A DNA stretch of 64,000 nt from Nocardia testacea NBRC 100365 (lineage in GTDB: Bacteria; Actinomycetota; Actinomycetes; Mycobacteriales; Mycobacteriaceae), in the NCBI RefSeq assembly GCF_000308775.1, contig NZ_BAGJ01000135.1:92433-156432 (forward strand), in the 5' to 3' direction. Of the stretch, positions 34,479-41,893 are shown in pieces (the first letter of the stretch is position 1; the number at the start of each line of letters is the position of its first letter). Below the pieces are notes generated by a model. The model saw only the letters and a list, made by a program, of their open reading frames with translations, made no database searches and was not told the origin of the DNA. A program made the position numbers and the translations under genes.

Positions 34479-34521
34479 CTGGCCACGGGACGCAGATGCG
34501 AAACCGTGGCCAGAATTTTTT
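34479..34521 (+). terminator. Attenuator: intrinsic terminator in the whiB7 leader
   Basis: Stem CTGGCCACGG (34479-34488) with CCGTGGCCAG (34504-34513), then AATTTTTT. It is one of the few terminators in the window with a proper T6 tail, and lies between the leader ORF and whiB7, so it should cut off whiB7 transcription unless an antiterminator forms. Confidence 0.88.
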
Positions 34522-34596
34522 GGCCTTCAGCCCACAAGGCACCGGTTTCGCAGAACGAACACCGAACCGCTGCACAACAAGCTGAAGGAGAACGAC

Positions 34597-34920
34597 GTGG
34601 TCACCACCACCCAGAGCTGGCCGTCGGCCACCACTGATGTGGCGTGTAGCACCGTGGCAACCGATTCGGGGGACCAGCGACAGCGCGTCCTGCCCTGCCG
34701 GGCGGGCGACCCCGATCTGTGGTTCGCCGAGAGCCCGGTCCAGCTGGAAGAGGCCAAGGCGCTGTGCGCTTCCTGCCCGATCCGTAAGGGCTGCCTGACC
34801 GCGGCCATCGATCGGCGGGAGCCGTGGGGCGTCTGGGGCGGCGAGATCTTCGACCAGGGGGTCGTCATCGCCCGTAAGCGTCCGCGTGGTCGGCCGCGCA
34901 AGGTCGCCAGCTGTGTCTGA
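34597..34920 (+). CDS. whiB7: WhiB-family regulator WhiB7
   Basis: 107 residues. Four [4Fe-4S] cysteines C34, C57, C60 and C66 (CASCPIRKGC), the turn GVWGGE (78-83) and a C-terminal AT-hook RGRP (97-100) identify WhiB7. It binds sigma-A region 4 and activates intrinsic antibiotic-resistance genes after ribosome stress. GTG 34597 follows AAGGAG. Upstream are the AT-box promoter, leader ORF and attenuator; downstream is a bidirectional terminator shared with the AarF gene. Its place after uvrD2 is conserved in mycobacteria. Confidence 0.96.
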   Translation: MVTTTQSWPSATTDVACSTVATDSGDQRQRVLPCRAGDPDLWFAESPVQLEEAKALCASCPIRKGCLTAAIDRREPWGVWGGEIFDQGVVIARKRPRGRPRKVASCV

Positions 34921-34961
34921 CCGGGACTCCGTGTCCCCCGCGGACACCCACCCACACCGGA

Positions 34962-34999
34962 AACGAGCCGCTCATCGCTTCGCCGATGAGCGGCTCGTT
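34962..34999. terminator. Bidirectional terminator between whiB7 and the AarF gene
   Basis: Perfect 16-base arms AACGAGCCGCTCATCG (34962-34977) and complement (34984-34999), loop CTTCGC. Confidence 0.8.
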
Positions 35000-35071
35000 C
35001 GCTTCCGCGCCGGAATCGATAGGCGCGGGGCGATCACCGGAACCCGGGGAAAACCTGCGCGGTAACGGATT

Positions 35072-36415
35072 TCAGGCGCTGTCCCGCTGCTCCCGGAATC
35101 CGGGCAGCCAGGTGGCAGCCAATTGGATGAACGGCACCTCGGCGTCGAGCTGGGCACAGATGCCTATGGACCCGCCCAGCACCCGGAAGATCATCACATA
35201 TTCGGCGGGCAACATCATCGCCCGCGCGGTCTTCATTTCCGGCGAGGAGTAATCGGTCGCCTTGCCCGCCACCCGCTGCATCCAGCGCCTGGTGAAGTGG
35301 AAGGATTCGGTGCGGATCGGGTCGGTGAACGGGCGCAGGTACTCCTCGATCTCGGTTTCGGTGAGCGTCCGGCCCGGCTGAACCCAGCCGTTGGCATGCA
35401 GGATCTCGGTCAGTTCGCCGTACTCCTCGGCGACCGCCAGCGCGAGAATCCGACCCAGCAACTCCGGGAAACCACCGGGCAGAGGCGCGCAGGCGCCGTA
35501 GTCGATCACCGCGAGCTTGCCCTCCGGGGTGATCATGAAATTGCCCGGATGCGGGTCGGCGTGCAGCAGACCCACCGTTTCCGGAGCCGAGAAATGGAAC
35601 CGGCCCATCAGCCCGGCCACCCGGTTGCGCAGGACCCGGGTGCCCTCCGGATCGGCCTGGCCGGCGCTGATGATCGTGGAAACCGGTGTGCCGTCGAGCC
35701 ATTCGCTCACGATCACCTTGGGCGCACTGGCGACCACCTTGGGCACCACGAATTCGGGGTGGCCGTCGTAGGCCTTGCTGAAGGCCCGCTGATTCGCGGC
35801 CTCGTTGCGATAGTCCAGTTCTTCTTCGGTGCGCTCGGTGATCTCGGCGAGCAGCGGTTTCACATCGGCGCCGGGAATGACCTTCGCGAACAGGCCGGTC
35901 ATTCGGTTCAGGGTGCGCAGATCGGCGCGCAACGCCTCGTCGGCCCCCGGATACTGCACCTTCACCGCGACCGGCCGCCCGTCCGACCAGACTGCCCGGT
36001 GCACCTGGCCGATACTCGCCGACGCGGCCGGAGTGTCTTCGAACGATTCGAACCGCTTACGCCAATCGGTGCCGAGCTGCTGGTCGAGAACGCGGTGCAC
36101 GGTGGCGGCCGGCATCGGGGGCGCGGCGGCCTGCAGTTTGGTGAGCGCCTCGCGATAGTGCTCGCCGAACTCCTCCGGTACTGCGGCCTCCATCACACTG
36201 AGGGCCTGGCCGAATTTCATCGCGCCGCCCTTGAGCTCACCGAGTACGGCGAAGAGCTGTTCGGCCGCCTTCTGGTTCAGCTCCGTGTTGATCTCTTTGC
36301 GGTCACCGCCCGCGAGCTTCCTGCCGAAACCGACCGCGGCGCGCCCCGCCACTCCCAGCGGGATCTTTGCCAACTTCGCATTGCGGGACATGGGCCGGCG
36401 CACGATCTCAGACAC
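35072..36415 (-). CDS. AarF/ABC1/UbiB-family atypical kinase
   Basis: 447 residues. Family motifs: KxGQ loop GGAMKFGQALS (about 62-72), Ala-rich ASASIGQVH replacing the P-loop, lysine in VAVKVQYPG, catalytic HADPHPGNF and metal-binding VIDYG. The ABC1 family supports quinone synthesis or lipid transport as an atypical kinase/ATPase. It corresponds to Rv3197, which stands beside whiB7 in mycobacteria and has been linked to macrolide tolerance. Start GTG or ATG at 36415 (MSEIVRRPMSRNAKLAKIP). It heads a run of minus-strand genes away from whiB7. Confidence 0.9.
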   Translation of the reverse strand: MSEIVRRPMSRNAKLAKIPLGVAGRAAVGFGRKLAGGDRKEINTELNQKAAEQLFAVLGELKGGAMKFGQALSVMEAAVPEEFGEHYREALTKLQAAAPPMPAATVHRVLDQQLGTDWRKRFESFEDTPAASASIGQVHRAVWSDGRPVAVKVQYPGADEALRADLRTLNRMTGLFAKVIPGADVKPLLAEITERTEEELDYRNEAANQRAFSKAYDGHPEFVVPKVVASAPKVIVSEWLDGTPVSTIISAGQADPEGTRVLRNRVAGLMGRFHFSAPETVGLLHADPHPGNFMITPEGKLAVIDYGACAPLPGGFPELLGRILALAVAEEYGELTEILHANGWVQPGRTLTETEIEEYLRPFTDPIRTESFHFTRRWMQRVAGKATDYSSPEMKTARAMMLPAEYVMIFRVLGGSIGICAQLDAEVPFIQLAATWLPGFREQRDSA

Positions 36416-36496
36416 TCTCCCATAATGGCCGACAACCCCGGTTCACTGCCACGGAAAACCGGAGAGAATTACCCTCGGCGTCGAATGTGAAAGTCC

Positions 36497-37360
36497 TCAC
36501 ATACTCTCGCCGACTGTGCTTCCGAGACAACCGCAGCGCGGGTGCGGTGCCCATGACCGGCGATCGAGGCACCGGGTATCGAGATCGAGCTCGAGGGTCC
36601 TGTTCAGTGTTTCCGGTGGGAAACGCGGTTCACAGGCGATGATCGTCTCGAGTTCGCCGAGCGCCAGCGCGGCCACCGCGGCGATGCCGGCGGGGCTGGC
36701 GTGCCCGGTCCGGCCGAGCAACTGCGCGGCCAGCCGCGGCCATTCCGCGTCGTGATCGACTCGTGTCAGGTCCGCGCAGCGCAGGCAGCTGGTCCGGCCG
36801 GGCTGGACCAGCGGGCCGACGATTCCCTTCCCGTCGCGGAGCCGCACGACCAGATGAGCCGTCCGCGTATGGGACAGATCGCGCACCAGCCGCGGATCCG
36901 GAATCAGCGCGTCGGCGAGTACCACGAGATCGGCGGGGCGGGCCCGGCCGAGGCTATCACCGCGGTAGTCGCGTGAGCGCTGCGGGCGGATTCCCAGATC
37001 GCGCAGACCCGCGGCGATCGCGTCGGTGAGCGGACCGATGCCGTGCACGCGGATGGTCCGCACACGACCGGCCGGCCGAGGCGGATGGACCAGCAGGCCC
37101 GCGGTATCGATCACCTCGAACAGCGCCGTGGCCTGCCCGGGCGCCAATCCGAGCGAGCGGGCCCGCCAGATGATCGCGGGCTTGCTGTTCAGCCCGTCGA
37201 TCAGCCGGAGGAAACCCAGCACCTGCTGGGTTTCCAGACCTGGCGCCTCACAGAGCACCGCGGTATCGGGATCCCAGCCCAGTTGGACCTGCCCGGTGGA
37301 TCGGACCAGAATCGGCACCCGGGGATGCAGCAGGGGGGCGCGTGGCCGGAGCATCGTCAT
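36497..37360 (-). CDS. E1-like (ThiF/cyclodehydratase-type) protein, orphan
   Basis: 287 residues from ATG 37360; ATG 37354 is equally close. The N-terminal part (PRVPILVRSTGQVQLGWDPDTAVLCEAP) resembles the leader-binding N-terminus of TOMM cyclodehydratase C proteins. The middle has a nucleotide-binding-like VHGIGPLTDAIAAGLRDLG, and PGRTSCLRCADL plus HPRCGCLG supply two cysteine pairs that could hold zinc as in E1-like proteins. It corresponds to Rv3196. No YcaO partner or precursor is adjacent, so a RiPP role is doubtful. Extending the frame to 37438 would run into the DnaA-box pair. Confidence 0.7.
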   Translation of the reverse strand: MTMLRPRAPLLHPRVPILVRSTGQVQLGWDPDTAVLCEAPGLETQQVLGFLRLIDGLNSKPAIIWRARSLGLAPGQATALFEVIDTAGLLVHPPRPAGRVRTIRVHGIGPLTDAIAAGLRDLGIRPQRSRDYRGDSLGRARPADLVVLADALIPDPRLVRDLSHTRTAHLVVRLRDGKGIVGPLVQPGRTSCLRCADLTRVDHDAEWPRLAAQLLGRTGHASPAGIAAVAALALGELETIIACEPRFPPETLNRTLELDLDTRCLDRRSWAPHPRCGCLGSTVGESM

Positions 37361-37409
37361 GCCGGAAGTATGCGAGTCCCGATGCGGCGCAATGGGTTCG
37401 CGCACCGGG

Positions 37410-37438
37410 TTGTCCACAGGTTTTCGCCCTGTGGACAA
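37410..37438. promoter_or_regulatory. Inverted pair of consensus DnaA boxes
   Basis: TTGTCCACAGG (37410-37420), seven bases, CCTGTGGACAA (37428-37438). Each arm contains TTGTCCACA, the preferred DnaA box of high-GC actinobacteria. The site lies 50 bases upstream of the E1-like gene start and 105 bases downstream of the DUF2342 stop. It may also fold as a hairpin terminator for the minus-strand gene upstream. Confidence 0.55.
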
Positions 37439-37542
37439 CTGCGTTTCCCGAGGTGAGCGGGTGTCCGTGACGGCCCGCGCGGATACGCGCGGAAATTCGT
37501 GCGAAACAGGCCCCGGAAGCCGCCGCCGGGGCCTGTCGGTCG

Positions 37543-38958
37543 CTACTTCTTACCGGACTCCGGATCCTCCGGGTCGGTATCGGGGCGCTGCTCGCCGCCC
37601 TCGTCCTCGGTCTTCGCCGCCTCACGTTCGGCGGCCTCGGTGGCGGCCAGCTGCGCGAGCGGATCGTCGAACGCGCCCGCGCCGCCGCCGATCACCGAAT
37701 CGATGAATCCGGCGGGCGCGTCGAGGTCGGCGGCGTCGGGCAGCAGGTCGGGATGCGCCCACACGCCGTCACGTGCGTCGATACCGGCGTCGTCGGTGAG
37801 CCGCTGCCACAGGGTGGCGGCCTCGCGCAGTTTGCGCGGGCGCAACTCCAGACCGACCAGGGTGGCGAAGGTCTGTTCGGCGGGACCACCGGTGGCCCGG
37901 CGCCGGCGCAGGGTTTCGGCGAGCGCGCCCGCGCCCGGCAGCCGATCGCCCACCGCCGCGGCCACCACCACCTGGACCCAGCCCTCGATCAGGGCGAGCA
38001 GTGTTTCCAGCCGGTCCAGCGCCTGTTTCTGCTCGGGCGTGGTCTGCGGCTCGAAACTGCCCTGAGCGAGGATCTCCTCGAGTTTGGACGGATCGGTGAG
38101 CGCGGACGGGTCGAGATTGCGGGCGGCGTCCTCGAGGGCGGAGAAATCCATGGTGATCCCGCGCGCGTAGTCCTCGACGGCGCCGAGTACCTGCTGACGC
38201 AACCAGGGCACATGGACGAACAGCCGCTGATGGGCGACCTCGCGGGCGGCGAGGAACACCATGATCTCGCTCTCCGGCTGCTCGAGTCCCTCGCTGAACT
38301 CCGAGATGGCGGTCGGCAGCAGGGCGGCGGTACCCGCCGGGCCCAGCGGCAGACCGATATCGGTGCCGGTCAGCACCTCCTTGGCCAGCTGTCCCAGCGC
38401 TTGGCCGAGCTGGGAGCCGAAGGCGAGCCCGCCCATCTGCCCGAGCATCCCCATCATGGGGCCGGCCATCTCGCGGGCCTCCTCGGGCAGCCCGGCGGTC
38501 CACATACCGGAGATCTGCTGCGCCACCGGATCGCACAGTCGCTGCCAGGTGGGCAGGGTTTTCTCGATCCAATCGTTGGCGGTCCAGGCGACGGTGCTCG
38601 TCGCACCGGCCGGGAAGGTGGTCGCGTCGTCGAGCCACAGTTCGGCCAGATGCGCGGCATCGGCGACCGCGGCGGCGGTACCGCTGGACACGGGCGGGAC
38701 GGTTTTCCCGAGCTGCTGGCGGGCCAGTCGCTTGGCGACGTCGTAGTTGACCGGGCCGCCGCCCCCACCGGACATACCCTGGCCCATACCGCTGAGCATC
38801 TGGCCCAGCGAGGACAGCATCTGGCCCAGTGCCGCCGGATCGAAACCGGCGCCGCCGGCACCGAAACCGAAGGGGTCGTTACCGCCGCCGCCCGGTTTGT
38901 CGCCGCGGCCGCGATCGTCGTCGTCGCCGTGCGAGAAGCCGAACGGGAGGTCGCTCAT
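37543..38958 (-). CDS. DUF2342 / putative zinc-dependent metalloprotease-like protein
   Basis: 471 residues. A flexible Gly/Asp-rich start (SHGDDDDRGRGDKPGGGGNDPF), a Met/Gly-rich stretch, then the helical family core and an acidic C-terminal tail. The family is annotated as zinc-dependent metalloprotease or F420-associated hydrolase. The usual HExxH site appears here as REVAHQRLF, with the first histidine replaced by arginine, so catalysis by the classical mechanism is doubtful. It corresponds to Rv3195. ATG 38958 follows GAGGCGGA and overlaps the stop of a 31-codon ORF. Confidence 0.82.
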   Translation of the reverse strand: MSDLPFGFSHGDDDDRGRGDKPGGGGNDPFGFGAGGAGFDPAALGQMLSSLGQMLSGMGQGMSGGGGGPVNYDVAKRLARQQLGKTVPPVSSGTAAAVADAAHLAELWLDDATTFPAGATSTVAWTANDWIEKTLPTWQRLCDPVAQQISGMWTAGLPEEAREMAGPMMGMLGQMGGLAFGSQLGQALGQLAKEVLTGTDIGLPLGPAGTAALLPTAISEFSEGLEQPESEIMVFLAAREVAHQRLFVHVPWLRQQVLGAVEDYARGITMDFSALEDAARNLDPSALTDPSKLEEILAQGSFEPQTTPEQKQALDRLETLLALIEGWVQVVVAAAVGDRLPGAGALAETLRRRRATGGPAEQTFATLVGLELRPRKLREAATLWQRLTDDAGIDARDGVWAHPDLLPDAADLDAPAGFIDSVIGGGAGAFDDPLAQLAATEAAEREAAKTEDEGGEQRPDTDPEDPESGKK

Positions 38959-39050
38959 TCCGCCTCACCCGCCGGCATAGCGTCCGGGTGGTGTCCGGGG
39001 AGCGCGCGCGAGCCGTTGTCGGGCGCTTCGTGAAGCTGCATGTCGTCCAT
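38955..39050 (-). CDS. Possible small ORF coupled to the DUF2342 gene
   Basis: A 31-codon frame, MDDMQLHEAPDNGSRALPGH and on to PAGEAE, ends in an ATGA overlap with the DUF2342 start. A TACTAT hexamer (minus strand, 39054-39049) reads as a -10 box and would place the transcript start near the second ATG (39041), a leaderless arrangement. Such short leaderless ORFs are common in actinobacteria. No domain; may serve only for translational coupling. Confidence 0.3.
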   Translation of the reverse strand: MDDMQLHEAPDNGSRALPGHHPDAMPAGEAE

Positions 39051-39161
39051 AGTAGGCGCGGCGAACCGCCCGGTCCGCCTCCCTGGACGGTCTTCGCGCT
39101 GGGTGAACATCGCGACGCGGGGCAAGCCGGGTATCGGTCCGGCCCGGACCTGCCGAACCTC

Positions 39162-40091
39162 TCAGCCGGCGGCGACCCAGGATTCCACGATCGTCCGGGC
39201 GATCGAGATCGAGCCGGGCAGCAGCAGCCGCGCTCCGCCGGCCGGGGCGGCCTCGCCCTCCTCGGGCCGGCTCCGCCAGCCGCCCGCCGCCAGCGCCGCG
39301 CGCACCTCGTCGCGGGTGAACCAGTGCGCCTCGGCGATCTCGCCGTCGCTGAAGACCAGCGGCTGCGCCGGGTCGGCCTGGGCGCAGAACCCGAGCATGA
39401 GCGAGCGTGGGAACGGCCAGGGCTGGCTGCCGAGGTACTCGATATCGCGCACGTCGAGCCCGACCTCCTCGCGCATCTCCCGCTCGACACACCGTTCCAG
39501 CGACTCCCCCGCCTCCACGAATCCGGCCAGCAGGGAGAACATCGTCTCCGGCCACGTCGCCTGCCGGCCCAGCAGGACCCGGTCACCGCCGTCGTGGATG
39601 AGACAGATCACGGCGGGGTCGGTCCGCGGAAAGTCCTCGCGCCCGTCCTCGGCCACCCGGGACCAGCCGCCCTTGGCCGGCATCGTCGGCGAGCCGTCGA
39701 GCCCGTGGTACGCGGCACTGGCATGCCAGTTGATCAGCGCGAGCGCGGTGGACAGCACCCCGGCGGTGAAATCGTCGATCGAGGCGTCGGAGAGCCGGCG
39801 CAGATCCTTCAGGTCGCCGGTGAGCGCATTGTCGTGCACGGCCCACAGGTGCACTCCGTCCTGGACACCCAGGAACACGGCATCGGGACTCGGTTCGGGC
39901 GCCAGCTCGAGGGCGGCTTCCCAGACCAGCGCCCCCGACTCGTATCGCACCGCGCCGCGCGGACCCACCCGGAGCAGCCGGGCGGTGGCCCAGCCCTCCT
40001 TCAGCGATGGCTCGTCGGTGCGCAGATGATCGGCTCGGTCGAGCGCCGAACGGGACAGCAGCGGGATCTGGTTGAGCTGGAAGAGGGCCAC
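39162..40091 (-). CDS. nudC: NAD(H) pyrophosphatase NudC
   Basis: 309 residues. The Nudix box GFVEAGESLERCVEREMREEVGL is complete, and SQPWPFP just after it is the signature that gives NADH specificity. It hydrolyses NADH and may remove NAD caps from RNA. The zinc cysteines of enterobacterial NudC are absent, as in mycobacteria. I start at GTG 40091 (VALFQLNQIPLLSR), 6 bases after TACTCT, a -10 box: probably leaderless. Corresponds to Rv3199c. Confidence 0.92.
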   Translation of the reverse strand: MALFQLNQIPLLSRSALDRADHLRTDEPSLKEGWATARLLRVGPRGAVRYESGALVWEAALELAPEPSPDAVFLGVQDGVHLWAVHDNALTGDLKDLRRLSDASIDDFTAGVLSTALALINWHASAAYHGLDGSPTMPAKGGWSRVAEDGREDFPRTDPAVICLIHDGGDRVLLGRQATWPETMFSLLAGFVEAGESLERCVEREMREEVGLDVRDIEYLGSQPWPFPRSLMLGFCAQADPAQPLVFSDGEIAEAHWFTRDEVRAALAAGGWRSRPEEGEAAPAGGARLLLPGSISIARTIVESWVAAG

Positions 40092-40131
40092 ATTTCGAGA
40101 GTATCGCGACCCGATAACGGCCGCGGCACGG

Positions 40132-41196
40132 TCAGCGGGCGCGGCGGATGTAGAGGAGTTTGTCCCCCGACTCCAGCGCGTCGACCGCGGGCTCGCCGAC
40201 CCGCACCAGTTCACCGTCGCGCACGACGCCGAGCACGATATCGCTGAGATGCCGCGGCGATCCGCCGACCTCACCGGGTTCGACCTCGCGTTCGGCCACC
40301 GCGAAACCGTGCTCCGGGGTGAGCAGATCCTCCATCATCTCCACCACACTCGGCGTGGTGGTGGCGATTCCGAGCAGCCGGCCCGTGGTCTCCGAGGACA
40401 CCACCACCGAATCGGCGCCGGACTGCCGCAGCAGATGGGTGTTCTCCGATTCCCGGATGGAGGCGACGATCTTGGCCTTCTTGGTGAGTTCCCGGGCGGT
40501 GAGGGTGACCAGGACCGCGGTGTCGTCGCGGTTGGTGGCCACGATGACCGAGGCCGCGTTCTGCACACCCGCCAGTCGCAGCACATCGGACTGGGTGGCC
40601 GATCCGTGCACGGTGACCAGCCCGGCGGTCGAGGCCGCCTCCAGGCTCACCGCGTCGGTGTCGACGACGACGATATCGGCGGGCTGCACGCCGTCACCGA
40701 GCATGGCGTCGATAGCGGTGCGGCCCTTGGTGCCGTACCCGACGACGACGGTGTGATTACGCACGGTGCGCCTCCAACGCTGGATCTTCAAGGCCTGGCG
40801 GGAACGTTCGGTGAGTACCGCCAGTGTGGTGCCGACCAGGACGATGAGGAACAGCACTCGCAATGGCGTGATGACGAAGATGTTCACCAGGCGGGCCGAC
40901 GGAGTGACCGGGGTGATGTCGCCGTATCCAGTGGTGGACAGCGAAACGGTCGCGTAGTAGAACGCGTCCAGCAGGGTCACCGAATCGTCGGCGCCGTCCC
41001 GATAGCCGTCGCGGCCGAGGTACACCACGATCGAGGCGGCACACAGCAACCCGATCGCGAAGAGCACCCGCCGGGTCAGCGAGATCCACGGGCTGTTCTG
41101 GACCTCCGGAATACGGAGGAGCCCCACCAGGGCGAAATCCGGTGGTCCGGCCGCGCCGCGGGCCCGGCTCCCGAGATCGGCGAACCGCGAACTCAC
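40132..41196 (-). CDS. Potassium channel with RCK (TrkA-N) domain
   Basis: 354 residues. Two transmembrane helices (about 42-62 and 108-130) flank a pore loop with the selectivity filter TTGYGD. The cytoplasmic RCK domain has the nucleotide site VVVGYGTKGRTAIDAM, and a TrkA-C part closes the protein (residues about 280-350). It corresponds to Rv3200c. GTG 41196 has GAGAGG upstream. Located between nudC and adnB as in mycobacteria. Confidence 0.92.
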   Translation of the reverse strand: MSSRFADLGSRARGAAGPPDFALVGLLRIPEVQNSPWISLTRRVLFAIGLLCAASIVVYLGRDGYRDGADDSVTLLDAFYYATVSLSTTGYGDITPVTPSARLVNIFVITPLRVLFLIVLVGTTLAVLTERSRQALKIQRWRRTVRNHTVVVGYGTKGRTAIDAMLGDGVQPADIVVVDTDAVSLEAASTAGLVTVHGSATQSDVLRLAGVQNAASVIVATNRDDTAVLVTLTARELTKKAKIVASIRESENTHLLRQSGADSVVVSSETTGRLLGIATTTPSVVEMMEDLLTPEHGFAVAEREVEPGEVGGSPRHLSDIVLGVVRDGELVRVGEPAVDALESGDKLLYIRRAR

Positions 41197-41330
41197 CGGC
41201 GACGCCTCTCACCGATCCGGTCGTCACACGCACCGGTCACTGTCAGTCCCTCCGACACAGCTCGGGAGCCTACCCCGTCGCCCGCCGTCACGTCGGGCAC
41301 CCGCTCACGGCGGGTATCTATGGTGGTGCC

Positions 41331-41744
41331 ATGGCAGATATCACCCCGGCGAGCGCACCGGATTCCGGTCGCACCCCGGCGCTTCGACTGGCCGCGCTGC
41401 TCCTCGGCGCCGGCGTCCTGCATTTCGTGGCCCCCAAACCGTTCGATTCGATCGTCCCCCCGCAGTTGCCCGGAAAGGCACGGTCCTACACCTATTGGTC
41501 CGGAGTGGCGGAAATCGGTGTGGGGACCGCGCTGCTGATCCCCCGGACCCGGCGGCTGGGCGGCCGGCTGGCCGCGCTGCTTTTCGTCGCGGTGTTCCCG
41601 GCCAATATCCAGTTCGCCGCGGATTCGGTGCGCAACCCGAAGGCACCGTCGATCCTGAAGGCGGTCTCGGTGCTGCGGTTGCCGCTGCAGTGGCCGATGA
41701 TCACCAGCGCGCTGGCGGTGAGCCGCCGGGCCGCCCAGGACTGA
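41331..41744 (+). CDS. DoxX-like membrane protein
   Basis: 137 residues with four hydrophobic segments (about 17-36, 54-73, 76-97 and 112-128). LRLAALLLGAGVLHFVAPKPFD and AEIGVGTALLIPRTRRLGGR match the DoxX-like small membrane family. ATG 41331 is chosen because it opens the conserved part. Function unknown; relatives influence redox stress. Divergent from the K+ channel and convergent with adnB. Confidence 0.75.
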   Translation: MADITPASAPDSGRTPALRLAALLLGAGVLHFVAPKPFDSIVPPQLPGKARSYTYWSGVAEIGVGTALLIPRTRRLGGRLAALLFVAVFPANIQFAADSVRNPKAPSILKAVSVLRLPLQWPMITSALAVSRRAAQD

Positions 41745-41893
41745 CGACCGGCCGAACGGGCGGTGGTCGAGGTACTGCCGAACCCACCGGCCGGCAACCG
41801 GGCGAGACCCCGGCGCGCGAGCTTCCGTCCCCACCGGCCGGCAACCGCCCGGCCCGAAACACCGGCGAGCAGCGCCGGGGTGCGGCGGGGCTG

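Noticed and set aside
41785..41848. Direct repeat CCACCGGCCGGCAACCG (two copies) between the DoxX-like gene and adnB
   Set aside because: Only two GC-rich copies in a short convergent gap; likely chance or a terminator remnant, no array.
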